Shown piece after piece: positions 27,923 to 37,730 of a stretch of 64,000 nt of DNA. The notes beneath the pieces are model-generated. The model was not told the origin of the DNA, made no database searches, and worked only from the letters and a program-made list of their open reading frames with translations. The position numbers were made by a program, and so were the translations under genes. Position 1 is the first letter of the stretch, and each line of letters opens with the position of its first letter. Source of the DNA: Cognaticolwellia aestuarii (GTDB lineage Bacteria; Pseudomonadota; Gammaproteobacteria; Enterobacterales; Alteromonadaceae); contig NZ_MUZV01000006.1 of NCBI RefSeq assembly GCF_002000025.1, positions 186,001-250,000 on the forward strand. The letters run 5' to 3'.

Positions 27923-29968
27923 TTAAATTGAATACTTGATGTTAAAAGACACGTAATCGCGATCTTCCATTTGGTTAGTTGTACCTACACCGCCAAAAAA
28001 AGTATTGTAGTTTATATCGGCAGACCAACGGCTCTGATAATCGAAGTTTAAACCGAATGCCACTGACTTTCGGTCTTCAACGAACAAGAATAATGGGTCA
28101 GGTGTAATACCGTTAACATCATGTGAAAAGACAATTTTTGGTGATACATTAATACCGGCAAAAACATCGTTATAATCTAACTTACCAACAAAACGGTAAC
28201 CCCAAGCAAAAGCACTTGGAAATGGGTTAGTTTCAACACCATCTTGTAAAGCAAGCTCTAAACCTTCTTTACCCGCAACACCACCATTACGTCCAGTTCC
28301 AGGGCCATTTAAACGCAATACATCTTGATCAGGCATATCACGAATATCAATACCACCGACTTCAAGTAACGTTGTAAATTGGCTAGCACCTAGTGAAGGT
28401 CCCCATAAATGAGTAAACGTCACTTGCGCTTGTAAAGTATCAGATAAAATGTAGCCATTAGCACGCTCTCCGCCTTGAAAAACTGGCATTTGTGAAATAC
28501 CGTCTAGTTCAGGTCGATTTAAATCGTTGGCTAATTGCTGTGGCATAGCCGCAAATAAAAGCTCTACATCATCTATTTGTAGTGGTTCGTCTTGGCGATA
28601 GGTCATTTCACCGGCAACCGATGTTGTACCAATAGCCGTGTTAAAACTTAAGGCATAAAGCTTAATATCTTCAATGTAGTCAAGCTCAACTCGCGAGAAA
28701 GCTTTTAAATTTGTGTAGTTGTCGTATGTGATTTCAGTAGTGGCTAACATGCCAACATCATGCGCTAAAGCTTCACCAGTAAAATTAGCCGTTACGCCTG
28801 AAAAAACCGGACGACGACTGTGATAATTCATGTGATAAAAGCCAATTTCGGTATCATTCAACTCAGGTAAAAACCATGATAATTTTAAACCGTATTGGCC
28901 ACCATTTTCAGGATCATTTTCTGCATCAGCTTGGCGTAACGTTAACTTAGTTGGAAAACCACCAACATATGCACCACCAGCATCAGCCATAGCCACAGTG
29001 CCATCTAAAATCTTAGCTCTTAGGACATTTAAATTGCTAATTAACGAATCTAAGTCCATATCTGGGTTGCTGGCAAAGTTTAACTGTACGTTATTAAACT
29101 GGCCACCATCACCAGCAAAGTCATTGGTTGAAAAGTAACTGCCTGGTGCTGGCAATATTGATTTTTCCCAACTGTATTGGTAAAACATTTCAATATTAAA
29201 ATTTTCTGAAACACCTAATGATGCCCATACAGCACCAAAAGGAATAAAGGCTTCTTTCAACTCTGAACCAGGCGCTTTTAAACGTGCAACGTCAATTGGG
29301 TTAAGTTCACTAATACCATGCGATATTAAGGTACTTTCTCCCCAGCTAATCACTTGTTGACCAACGCGTACAGAGAATGGCATTTCACCAATATCAAAAT
29401 CACCATAAATAAAAGCATCTAGCAGACGGATGTCACGGCATACTTGATCACGCGCGTCATCATCACGACAAGGGTCATTTACCTCGCCAGAGCTTGGATT
29501 AGTCCAAGCACGATCGCCATCCATCATTTCAAAGTCATAAAAGTACATGCCACGCGCGAAAAAACCTAAGTTTTCGTAGCGAACATCTAATTCATGTGAG
29601 CCTTTAATAAGTTTCGAAAAGCTATCACCGGCATCATAATTTAGGTTGCCATTATCACCATTAGTAGAGTAACTCCCCGCACCATTCCATACTGTGCCAG
29701 CGTCTGGGTTAACGTTTAAAATGGGGTGATATTGGTTAAAGTTAAAGCCATTATTAATATTATTTGACTTACCAACATTATCATTCCAGTTACGATCTTC
29801 TACTCGCCAGCTAGTGCCAGCTGAAAAGGTAGAATCAAAACTGATCTCAAAATCCCCTAACTCAAAGTTCTTTGCCTGCACATTAGCAGTTGCTAATGTC
29901 ATCATAGCGGCAGCGATACTTAGAGCCAGTGGCTTCTTGTGAAAACCGTTGCGAAGGTTTTGTTTCAT
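27923..29968 (-). CDS. DUF1302 outer-membrane beta-barrel protein
   Basis: The 681-residue protein has a signal peptide ending VQAK (about residue 33), then FELGDFEISFDSTFSAGTSW, the standard DUF1302 N terminus. Strand-rich sequence follows through to the C terminus FNIKYSI. Motifs such as GQQVISWGESTL and LNPIDVARLKAPGSEL are characteristic. It has two cysteines close together (CRDDDARDQVC), possibly a disulfide in a surface loop. The family consists of outer-membrane channels related in layout to FadL-type lipid transporters. It is the first gene of the operon and has a good ribosome binding site (GGGGAGAG). A FadR-like operator lies 276 bp upstream. Confidence 0.88.
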   Translation of the reverse strand: MKQNLRNGFHKKPLALSIAAAMMTLATANVQAKNFELGDFEISFDSTFSAGTSWRVEDRNWNDNVGKSNNINNGFNFNQYHPILNVNPDAGTVWNGAGSYSTNGDNGNLNYDAGDSFSKLIKGSHELDVRYENLGFFARGMYFYDFEMMDGDRAWTNPSSGEVNDPCRDDDARDQVCRDIRLLDAFIYGDFDIGEMPFSVRVGQQVISWGESTLISHGISELNPIDVARLKAPGSELKEAFIPFGAVWASLGVSENFNIEMFYQYSWEKSILPAPGSYFSTNDFAGDGGQFNNVQLNFASNPDMDLDSLISNLNVLRAKILDGTVAMADAGGAYVGGFPTKLTLRQADAENDPENGGQYGLKLSWFLPELNDTEIGFYHMNYHSRRPVFSGVTANFTGEALAHDVGMLATTEITYDNYTNLKAFSRVELDYIEDIKLYALSFNTAIGTTSVAGEMTYRQDEPLQIDDVELLFAAMPQQLANDLNRPELDGISQMPVFQGGERANGYILSDTLQAQVTFTHLWGPSLGASQFTTLLEVGGIDIRDMPDQDVLRLNGPGTGRNGGVAGKEGLELALQDGVETNPFPSAFAWGYRFVGKLDYNDVFAGINVSPKIVFSHDVNGITPDPLFLFVEDRKSVAFGLNFDYQSRWSADINYNTFFGGVGTTNQMEDRDYVSFNIKYSI

Positions 29969-30243
29969 TGCTTCTCTCCCCTGATGCGATTTTGCATTTT
30001 ATTTTTATAAGTCCACTTACATGGTATGAATCAATAATTACATCATTTTGACCAAGTGGCAAGCGCTAAAACTTTAGTTAAAGCCCTTTATATTAAAGAC
30101 TTAAAACAAGTTGCATATCAAGAGCAAAACCCCGTTTTAAACATCTGTTTTAAACTTGTGTTTTTCACAGGCATTTATCTGCAAAGAGTGAACAGTAATA
30201 ACCTCCTTAATCCTGTCAACATTTAGTCACATTTTGCTTTTGA

Positions 30244-30254
30244 TGGTCTGACCA
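30244..30254. promoter_or_regulatory. FadR-like operator upstream of the DUF1302 operon
   Basis: TGGTCTGACCA is an exact 11-bp palindrome around a central base and matches the core of the enterobacterial FadR consensus (TGGTCNGACCA). It lies in the 308-bp intergenic region (29969-30276) between the DUF1302 gene and the DUF2835 gene. A half-site TTGACCA occurs near 30047. The rest of the region shows no gene. The assignment depends on a FadR being present in this organism. Confidence 0.45.
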
Positions 30255-30276
30255 CTGTTTAAAGCAAAGGCTCTAA

Positions 30277-30492
30277 TTAAGATACTTTATTCAAAGACAA
30301 AAATTTATTGTCCTGTGTTTGTAGACAAAATCGCCCTTTTATACCCGTTGCTGTAGTAAATTTTCGCAAATGCATGGCCGGAAATTCAAGCCGAAGACCT
30401 TCATCTGTTGTCACCACAATCGTATGAATTACTCCTTGATAATAGAGTAAGTAGTCTTGGCTACTTAAGTTTAAACTAAAATAATAAGTCAT
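30277..30492 (-). CDS. DUF2835 family protein
   Basis: This 71-residue protein fits the DUF2835 family. It begins YYFSLNLSSQDYLLYYQGVI, cited here by its ends, and has the typical FPAMHLRKF and GIKGRFCL segments. It is a small soluble beta-rich protein of unknown function. It lies only 10 bp after pepN on the same strand, so it is almost certainly co-transcribed with it. No terminator was found after it. Confidence 0.75.
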   Translation of the reverse strand: MTYYFSLNLSSQDYLLYYQGVIHTIVVTTDEGLRLEFPAMHLRKFTTATGIKGRFCLQTQDNKFLSLNKVS

Positions 30493-30502
30493 AAAGTTTA
30501 TC

Positions 30503-33058
30503 TTAGGACGCTAGCGCGGCATCAAGCTTTTCTTGCAAATCTTTCGACAAATCTACTTGCTGCATGAACAGTTCAAGTTTAGTTTTGATCAATGTTTGTC
30601 TTCCCTTATCAAGCGATTTAAATTGAATGAGGGGAGTAATTAATCGAGAAGCAACTTGCGGGTTAATATCATTGAGTAAGCGTAATTGCTCAATAAGAAA
30701 CTCATAACCACGACCACTAGCACAATGGAAGTAGCGAGGGTTATTTTGGCTAAAGGCGCCAATGAGCGCACGCGCACGGTTAGGATTTTTTAAACTAAAT
30801 AGCGGATGAGAAGTTAAAGCTGACAACCTATCGTAAATGGAGTCACTATTTACGCTCGCCTGAATTGCAAACCATTTATCCATTACTAGCGGTGTATCAG
30901 TCCACTTATGCTCAAAATCATTCATCATGTCGGCAAAGCCTTTATGATGTTGACTAGCAGCCAAGTTCAACGTAGCTAATGTATCAGTCATATTATTTGC
31001 ATGTTGATATTGTTCAGCCAACACATGCTGATGTTCGCTTAACGTTGCTAAATAAGACAAACAAATATTTTTCAATGCTCGTTTACCAATGGCATCACCA
31101 TCATTAGCATACACCGTTGCGCTGTTTTTTTGATATTGCTCCAAAAATAATGGTGCTAGCACTTCTGCTATACGCTGTTTCACACTATCAATAGCATTAA
31201 GTAAAGCAATCGGATCAACTTCTTCAATAGTGTCGGCTAATTCACTAAAATTAGGTAATGTTAATTGTTCAGCTTTAAAAGCAGCTGACATATCTGACGT
31301 TAATATTTCTTCAAATACTTGAAATAGGTTATCAGGCAAATTTAGTGCTGGTTGTTCCATCGCCTGCACAATATAAGTAGTTAGTAGTTTTTGCCCAGCA
31401 TCCCAACGACAGAATGTGTCTGCAGCACGGGTCATGATTAATTGTAAATCCTGATCAGGTTGTGAGAATTGTGTTCTCACTGGTGCAGAAAAACCTGTTA
31501 ATAATGCTAATACCGGTTTTTGTTGGTAATCACTAAAAGTCCAGGTTTGCTTTTGCTTTGTAAGTTGTAATAATTGAGAATGATTAGTCTGCTCAGCACC
31601 TGAAATTAACTCTATACCAACAGGAATATGTAAAGGTAGATTTTTACCATTACTTTGCTCAAGTGTTAATTGATACTGACTATTGACAGCATCATAATGT
31701 TCACTCACCTGTAATTGTGGAGTGCCCGCTTGCTGATACCAGCGCTTAAACTGGTTTAAATCAACACTTGAAGCATCCGCCATCGCATCAATAAAGTCAT
31801 CACAAGTCACTGCCATACCATCGAATCGTGCAAAATATAAATCGATACCTTGCCTAAATTTTTCAGCCCCTAACAGAGTATGGATCATGCGAATAACTTC
31901 AGCGCCCTTCTCATAAACCGTTAGAGTATAGAAGTTATTCATTTCAATAACTTTTTCTGGGCGAATTGGGTGAGCCATTGGACCAGCGTCTTCAGCAAAC
32001 TGCATTGAGCGTAACACTCTCACGTTTTGAATACGGGTTACTGCTGCTGAGTGCATATCAGCACTAAATTGTTGATCGCGAAAGACCGTTAAGCCTTCTT
32101 TTAAACTTAATTGAAACCAATCGCGACAAGTCACGCGATTACCGGTCCAGTTGTGAAAATATTCGTGTGCAATAACAGCTTCAACGTTAAAGTAATCAAC
32201 ATCAGTAGCGCTTGTTTCGTCCGCTAAAACAAATTTACTGTTAAAAACATTTAGGCCTTTATTTTCCATCGCCCCCATATTGAAAAAATCGACCGCGACT
32301 ATCATATAAATATCGAGATCATATTCAAGTCCAAAGGTTTCTTCATCCCACTTCATTGAGTGCTTTAACGATGCCATTGCATGATCGGCCTTATGAAGGT
32401 TACCTTTATCTACAAATATTTCTAATGCAACGTCACGGCCAGATCCCGTACGATAATTATCTGATAGAACATCAAAATCTCCAGCGACCAACGCAAATAA
32501 ATAACAAGGTTTCGGAAAAGGGTCATGCCATTGCACAAAATGTTGACCATCAGCTAAATCACCTTCCGCAACCTTATTACCATTAGATAACAAGTAAGGA
32601 AACTTTACTTTATCAGCTATAACTTTAGTGGTAAAAGTTGCCATTACATCTGGGCGGTCAAGATAATAACTAATGCGTCTAAAGCCTTCAGCCTCACACT
32701 GAGTACAATAAGCATCACCTGACTTAAATAAACCTTCAAGTGCCGTATTTTCAACAGGGTTGATTTCAGTAATAATTTCTAGCATGAATTCTTTGCGATC
32801 AGTCGAAATAGTTAAACAGCTATCACTGACTTGATAATCATCAACATTAAGCGCTTGGTCATCAATTAAAACAGCAACTAAAGTTAAGTGTTCACCATCT
32901 AACACTAAGGGTTGATTGTCGTCTTTGACTCGAGTTAATTTCATTCGGTTAGTTACCCGAGTTTTATATTCATCGAGTGCAAAAGTTAGCTCGACAGTCG
33001 CAATAGAAAAATTTGCTTCACAATAATCAGCTAAATAACGTGGGGTAAAATCACTCAT
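30503..33058 (-). CDS. pepN: Aminopeptidase N (M1 family)
   Basis: PepN is the main broad-specificity cytosolic aminopeptidase, releasing N-terminal residues from peptides. The substrate-anchoring GAMEN motif is at residues 262-266. The zinc site HEYFH is at 298-302 (HExxH with catalytic Glu299), with the third ligand Glu321 in LKEGLTVF. The C-terminal half is the helical domain. Length 851 is slightly shorter than E. coli PepN (870). The DUF2835 gene follows closely. The upstream nhaC has its own terminator, so pepN has its own promoter in 33059-33130. Confidence 0.96.
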   Translation of the reverse strand: MSDFTPRYLADYCEANFSIATVELTFALDEYKTRVTNRMKLTRVKDDNQPLVLDGEHLTLVAVLIDDQALNVDDYQVSDSCLTISTDRKEFMLEIITEINPVENTALEGLFKSGDAYCTQCEAEGFRRISYYLDRPDVMATFTTKVIADKVKFPYLLSNGNKVAEGDLADGQHFVQWHDPFPKPCYLFALVAGDFDVLSDNYRTGSGRDVALEIFVDKGNLHKADHAMASLKHSMKWDEETFGLEYDLDIYMIVAVDFFNMGAMENKGLNVFNSKFVLADETSATDVDYFNVEAVIAHEYFHNWTGNRVTCRDWFQLSLKEGLTVFRDQQFSADMHSAAVTRIQNVRVLRSMQFAEDAGPMAHPIRPEKVIEMNNFYTLTVYEKGAEVIRMIHTLLGAEKFRQGIDLYFARFDGMAVTCDDFIDAMADASSVDLNQFKRWYQQAGTPQLQVSEHYDAVNSQYQLTLEQSNGKNLPLHIPVGIELISGAEQTNHSQLLQLTKQKQTWTFSDYQQKPVLALLTGFSAPVRTQFSQPDQDLQLIMTRAADTFCRWDAGQKLLTTYIVQAMEQPALNLPDNLFQVFEEILTSDMSAAFKAEQLTLPNFSELADTIEEVDPIALLNAIDSVKQRIAEVLAPLFLEQYQKNSATVYANDGDAIGKRALKNICLSYLATLSEHQHVLAEQYQHANNMTDTLATLNLAASQHHKGFADMMNDFEHKWTDTPLVMDKWFAIQASVNSDSIYDRLSALTSHPLFSLKNPNRARALIGAFSQNNPRYFHCASGRGYEFLIEQLRLLNDINPQVASRLITPLIQFKSLDKGRQTLIKTKLELFMQQVDLSKDLQEKLDAALAS

Positions 33059-33131
33059 GTAAATCCTTAATAAAAAACTTTATTTGGTTGGCACTTATGT
33101 GCCCATTATAACGTTTGTCTGTGAAATAAAA

Positions 33132-33154
33132 AAAGCCTGTACGAGACAGGCTTT
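33132..33154 (-). terminator. Intrinsic terminator after nhaC
   Basis: On the minus strand a 9-bp stem (AAAGCCTGT with ACAGGCTTT) and 5-nt loop run into seven T-residues, about 30-50 bp after the nhaC stop codon. Confidence 0.88.
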
Positions 33155-33182
33155 ATGCATATTTATTAATTGTTAAAATAAT

Positions 33183-34640
33183 TTAGGGATTTGTCACTAT
33201 TTTTTTTATTTTAAAACCTAAGTAACCATAGGCAATCGCTAAAATAGGATTAATCAAATTGAAAAAACAATAGAATATATAATCGTAAGATGTCAGAGCT
33301 AATGCACCAAACATAAAGGCACCACATGTATTCCATGGTATTAATGGCGAAGTTATGGTACCTGAATCTTCCAAAGTTCGACTCAATAATACCGGATGTA
33401 AGCCTCTTTTTTCGTACTCTTCTTTATACATTCTACCTGGCATCACAATTGCCATATATTGATCAGCAGTGATCAAATTAGTACCTATACAGGTAGCAAC
33501 AGTGCTGGCAATTAAACTACCGGTTGATTTTGCCGTTGCTAAAATTGATTCAACAAACTTTTTCAGCATACCTAAATGCTCGAGAATAGCACCAAAGCTT
33601 AAGGCTGTAACTACTAACCAAATTGTATTTAACATCCCGGCCATACCACCACGGCTCAACAGTTCGTCAATCTCTATATTGCCAGTTTCAACCACCACAC
33701 CATCAAAGAAAGCAGTCCATACCACCATGATAATCGCTCTTGTTGATTCCACTCCTTCTTCTGCCATTGCTAAAATTAATTCTTGTTGAAAAATTAACGC
33801 CCAAATAGCACCGATAATCGCGCCAATAGCAACAGCTGGAAATGCTGGCATTTTTTTACAAGCTAATGCTAATAAAATAAATAATGGTATTAAATTCAAT
33901 GCTGAGATGTTGTAAGTGTTTTCTAAGGTATTGGTCAAAGACACAATACTGTCTGTATTACCTATCTCAGATGAAGAATGATTAAAGCCAATTATAAGGA
34001 ATAGAATCAGCGCAATAGTGATTGAAGGGATTGTTGTCCATAACATATAGCGGATATGTTCAAATAGCTCACTGCCTGCTACGGCTGGGGCCAAATTAGT
34101 TGTTTCTGAAAGCGGTGATAGTTTATCACCAAAATAAGCCCCTGATATTACTGCACCAGCGGTAACAGAAGTTGATAGTTCAAAACCTCCGGCAATACCG
34201 ATAAATGCTACCCCCACTGTTGCTGCTGTTGTCCATGAACTACCAATACTCATGGCAACCACCCCACAAACTAAACAAGTTGCGGCATAAAACCAACTAG
34301 GATCAATAATTTGAAGGCCATAATAAACCATCGTGGGCACGGTACCGGATAACAACCAAGTGCCAATCAGAGATCCTACTGCTAACAGAATTAAAACCGC
34401 ACCTAGCGAGATAGATATACCGTGAATAATTGCTTTTTCCATCGCGTGCCAAGTGTGACCATTTTTAAGCCCTATAACAGCAGCAACCCCGGTAGCCAAA
34501 AGCAATGCTATTTGATTAGGTCCTGATGATGAACCATCACCAAAAAAAGTAACGGCAGCAATTAATAAACAAATCAGGACAATAATTGGGATTATTGCGT
34601 CCAGCATTGAAGGTTGTCGAAGCGATTGAGGATCAGACAT
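33183..34640 (-). CDS. nhaC: Na+/H+ antiporter NhaC family
   Basis: The 485-residue polytopic membrane protein has about 12 hydrophobic segments. Family motifs include ATGVAAVIGLKNG, SGAYFGDKLSPLSETTNLAP (with the acidic residue important for cation binding) and GTNLITADQYMAIV near the C terminus. NhaC-type carriers exchange Na+ for H+ at the inner membrane, fitting a marine bacterium. Some relatives exchange organic acids (malate/lactate), so the substrate is not certain. The gene stands alone between terminators. Confidence 0.88.
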   Translation of the reverse strand: MSDPQSLRQPSMLDAIIPIIVLICLLIAAVTFFGDGSSSGPNQIALLLATGVAAVIGLKNGHTWHAMEKAIIHGISISLGAVLILLAVGSLIGTWLLSGTVPTMVYYGLQIIDPSWFYAATCLVCGVVAMSIGSSWTTAATVGVAFIGIAGGFELSTSVTAGAVISGAYFGDKLSPLSETTNLAPAVAGSELFEHIRYMLWTTIPSITIALILFLIIGFNHSSSEIGNTDSIVSLTNTLENTYNISALNLIPLFILLALACKKMPAFPAVAIGAIIGAIWALIFQQELILAMAEEGVESTRAIIMVVWTAFFDGVVVETGNIEIDELLSRGGMAGMLNTIWLVVTALSFGAILEHLGMLKKFVESILATAKSTGSLIASTVATCIGTNLITADQYMAIVMPGRMYKEEYEKRGLHPVLLSRTLEDSGTITSPLIPWNTCGAFMFGALALTSYDYIFYCFFNLINPILAIAYGYLGFKIKKIVTNP

Positions 34641-34883
34641 AGATAAATTTACACCTTATTATCTTAGTTATTATAGTGATTAATTATTTGTGATAGCTAA
34701 CATGCCGACTGTTAACAGATTGTGCAAGTTTTTTTTGACAAATCTCAACTAACAAGCCCTTTGTTTATACGGTTTTGCAGAATAACTATGCAGCTATAGT
34801 AATTCATACAAACTGTGCTCTGCTAGTCACTATTTAATGGCGCGGTATCGTTCCCGGTGACATTAACAGGGTAATTAGACATT

Positions 34884-34905
34884 AAAAAGCCACCCTAAGG
34901 TGGCT
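34884..34905 (-). terminator. Intrinsic terminator after prc
   Basis: On the minus strand AGCCACC and GGTGGCT form a 7-bp stem with a 4-nt loop followed by five T-residues. It is about 25-45 bp after the prc stop codon and ends the msrC-proQ-prc transcript. Confidence 0.85.
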
Positions 34906-34929
34906 GTTAATATGCGACCATAGAAATAT

Positions 34930-36966
34930 TTACTTTTTCGCGATTTTTCCCAACGAAACTAAATCAAAGGTGATTTTAGCAGTTTCATCCAAAAACGGGT
35001 CAAGTTCATCTAAATCTTCTGGCAAATCATCTAAGCTTGTTACTTTCGCTTTACCCATAAGAGCAAGGCGTTCATTAGCACGTTCTAACTGTTTAGCTTT
35101 TCGAGCTTCTCTTTTTGCTTTACGTTTAGCTAAATTTAGCGAGATGGTTTTATCGTCTTTTTCTGCTTTGTACTCTTCAATATCTGATAACAAGTAATTA
35201 AACTCTTTGTTTTCCAAAATTCGAGAGTTATGCAGTGAACTTAAATAAGCAACGTCTTGGCTAATGTCATTAAGTTTATTGTAGCGAGCTTTAGGGATTT
35301 GATCCCAAGGTAGTGCGTTCTCTTCTTTACTTTCACCCCAATCTGCAGGGTCTATCGCTGAAGGGAACTCGATATCAGGCAACACGCCACGATGTTGAGT
35401 ACTTCCGCCATTGATGCGGTAAAATTTAGCGATGGTAAATTGAATGCTACCAAACGGTTTTTCATACAAGTCATATACTCGCCCTAAGCCCCTGTGCTGT
35501 TGAACAGTGCCTTTACCAAAGGTATGTTCACCAACAATAACGCCACGACCATAATCTTGAATTGCCGCCGAGAATATTTCTGACGCTGAAGCACTATAAC
35601 GATCAACCATAACCGTTAATGGTCCATCATAAAAACTAATGCCATCTTTATCACTGTTCACATTAACCCGATTAGCGCCGTCACGGACTTGTACTACCGG
35701 ACCTTTGTCAATAAATAAGCCGGTCAACAAGGTTGCTTCAGTTAATGAACCACCACCATTACCACGCAAATCAACAATAATACCCGCAACGTTTTGTTCT
35801 TTTAATTTTGCAATTTCAAGCTTAACATCACGAGAAAGGTGGTTATAGAAGCTTGGAATAGTGATAACACCAAGCTTAGTGGTATTTTCATCACCTTCTT
35901 TTTCATAATAAACTTCTGACTTTGCTGCACGGTCTTCAAGTTTGATAGTATCTCGTACAATTGAAACAACTTTAATACTACTATCGTCTTCTGATTCTGC
36001 ACCTAAAATTTGTAGTCTTACTTTGCTGCCCTTCGGGCCTTTGATTAACTCAACTACATCATCTAAGCGCCAACCAATAACATCGACAAAGTCTTTGTCA
36101 TCTTGTGAGACACCAACAATTCGGTCTTTAGGTTTTAATTCTTTCGACTTATCTGCTGGACCACCAGAAACCACACTTTGAATAACGGTGTAATCTTCTT
36201 CCGCACGCAGTACCGCCCCAATGCCTTCAAGTGATAAATTCATCTCCATTTGAAAACGTTCGGCGTTACGTGGTGATAAGTAAGACGTATGTGGCTCTAC
36301 AACACGGGCAAAGCTGTTCATTACAATTTGAAAAACATCTTCACTTTCACTCTGCTTTAAGCGTTTAATTGCATAACGATACCGTTTACCTAAAACTTCT
36401 TGAATTTTTCCCCACTCTTTACCAGCCAGTGTTAAATTAAGCGCATCGTATTTAACCTTTTTGCGCCATAATTCATTTAGCTCAGCAACAGAAGTTGGCC
36501 TTTGTGCGTCTTCACGATCAAAATTATAGGATTCATCAAGTTCGAAGTTAAACGGCTGCTCATTTTCTAACAAGCTAATAGCATATTCGTAGCGCTCTAA
36601 TCGACGTTGCAAATTTAAATTATAAATCTGATAAGCAATATCAAGTTTACCACGAGCTATAACTGTATCGAAATCATCACGATATTGAGCAAAACTTTCA
36701 ACATCAGAGGCAAGAAAAACATTTCGAGCATAATCTAATTGCTTAATATAACGATCAAAAATTTGTTCAGAAAGCGAGTCGTCAATTTTTATTTTTTTGT
36801 AATGTGCACGTGTAAACTGCGCCGTAATTCGCTTCGTGGAAGTAGCATGTTGGCTTTCAGGAGCTAATACTGGTAAATCTTTATCAACCTCTTTCTCTTG
36901 AGCTAATACCGAGATACTGGCAATTGATAATGCTACTGCAACAGCTATACGACAAAATTTATGCAT
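34930..36966 (-). CDS. prc: Carboxy-terminal processing (tail-specific) protease Prc
   Basis: Prc (Tsp) is a periplasmic S41 serine protease that trims or degrades proteins with nonpolar C termini and controls murein hydrolases. A signal peptide (about 20 residues ending VLAQ) is present. A PDZ domain with GIGAVL and GGPADKSKELKPKDRI lies at about 240-330. The S41 core shows GIIVDLRGNGGGS, YSASASEIFSAAIQDYGR (nucleophile Ser) and FGKGTVQ (general-base Lys). Length about 678 is the family norm. I choose the ATG at 36966, because GGAG lies 7 nt before it and only 1 nt before the ATG at 36972. It is 15 bp after proQ. Confidence 0.95.
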   Translation of the reverse strand: MHKFCRIAVAVALSIASISVLAQEKEVDKDLPVLAPESQHATSTKRITAQFTRAHYKKIKIDDSLSEQIFDRYIKQLDYARNVFLASDVESFAQYRDDFDTVIARGKLDIAYQIYNLNLQRRLERYEYAISLLENEQPFNFELDESYNFDREDAQRPTSVAELNELWRKKVKYDALNLTLAGKEWGKIQEVLGKRYRYAIKRLKQSESEDVFQIVMNSFARVVEPHTSYLSPRNAERFQMEMNLSLEGIGAVLRAEEDYTVIQSVVSGGPADKSKELKPKDRIVGVSQDDKDFVDVIGWRLDDVVELIKGPKGSKVRLQILGAESEDDSSIKVVSIVRDTIKLEDRAAKSEVYYEKEGDENTTKLGVITIPSFYNHLSRDVKLEIAKLKEQNVAGIIVDLRGNGGGSLTEATLLTGLFIDKGPVVQVRDGANRVNVNSDKDGISFYDGPLTVMVDRYSASASEIFSAAIQDYGRGVIVGEHTFGKGTVQQHRGLGRVYDLYEKPFGSIQFTIAKFYRINGGSTQHRGVLPDIEFPSAIDPADWGESKEENALPWDQIPKARYNKLNDISQDVAYLSSLHNSRILENKEFNYLLSDIEEYKAEKDDKTISLNLAKRKAKREARKAKQLERANERLALMGKAKVTSLDDLPEDLDELDPFLDETAKITFDLVSLGKIAKK

Positions 36967-36981
36967 GCACATACTCCAAAT

Positions 36982-37710
36982 TTATTCTGTAAAAATATTT
37001 TTAACTTGTGTTTTAACAACCATACCTGAATTCAACTGAACACTAACATCTTTACCAGAAACTTCAGTGATAACAGCATCCATAGACGATTGCCCTAACT
37101 GTACCTTGATATTTTTGCCAACAACAACATTACTTGTTTCAACGGGTTTAAGTTTTGCGGCAACTTTAGCTGGTGCACGCTTGCTTGATTTAACCGAATT
37201 GAATTTTTCTTTTCGGCTAGTATCAACAGCATCTTTATTAGCTGGCTTAGCTGATTTATTAGCATTACCTTTATAAGGTTTTTTTGCTGCTTTGTCTTTA
37301 ACGTTTTTGTTACCAAATTTTTCTTGGCTTTCTTTTAACGTTTTACTAGCATAATCAGCTTGCTCTTGATCAATTTCTGCAGAGTCATTACCGTCAATAT
37401 CTATACGAAAGCTGCCCACTTTAATCGCTTTCAAATAGCGCCAACTACTCGTGTAGTGTCTAAGCGCTTGACGTAAACGTGTTTTGCTTACCGTTTCATC
37501 ACCCGCTAATTTTTCAGCTAAATCTTGGAAAATACCAATCTTTAGTGGCTTAGCATGGCCTTCAATAGAAAAGCATGCAGGAAATTTTTCGGCCAAATAG
37601 GCAATAATTTCTTTGGTGCTGACACGCTTAACTTCAGCTTCAACATTCGATGTTGTTTCTACTGCAGTCTCTGCTACCACTTTTACTTCACTTTCTGTTT
37701 TATTTTCCAT
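36982..37710 (-). CDS. proQ: RNA chaperone ProQ
   Basis: ProQ is a global RNA-binding protein that protects mRNA 3' ends and supports sRNA pairing. The FinO-like domain lies at about residues 30-140, with segments IIAYLAEKFPACF, PLKIGIFQDL and LRQALRHYTSSWRYLKAI. A Lys-rich linker follows (KKPYKGNANKSAKPANK). The C-terminal Tudor-like domain is about 195-242. Length 242, against 232 in E. coli. proQ next to prc, with msrC upstream, is the same arrangement as in E. coli, where ProQ and Prc are functionally linked. Confidence 0.94.
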   Translation of the reverse strand: MENKTESEVKVVAETAVETTSNVEAEVKRVSTKEIIAYLAEKFPACFSIEGHAKPLKIGIFQDLAEKLAGDETVSKTRLRQALRHYTSSWRYLKAIKVGSFRIDIDGNDSAEIDQEQADYASKTLKESQEKFGNKNVKDKAAKKPYKGNANKSAKPANKDAVDTSRKEKFNSVKSSKRAPAKVAAKLKPVETSNVVVGKNIKVQLGQSSMDAVITEVSGKDVSVQLNSGMVVKTQVKNIFTE

Positions 37711-37730
37711 AAATACAACTTTTAAAAATT

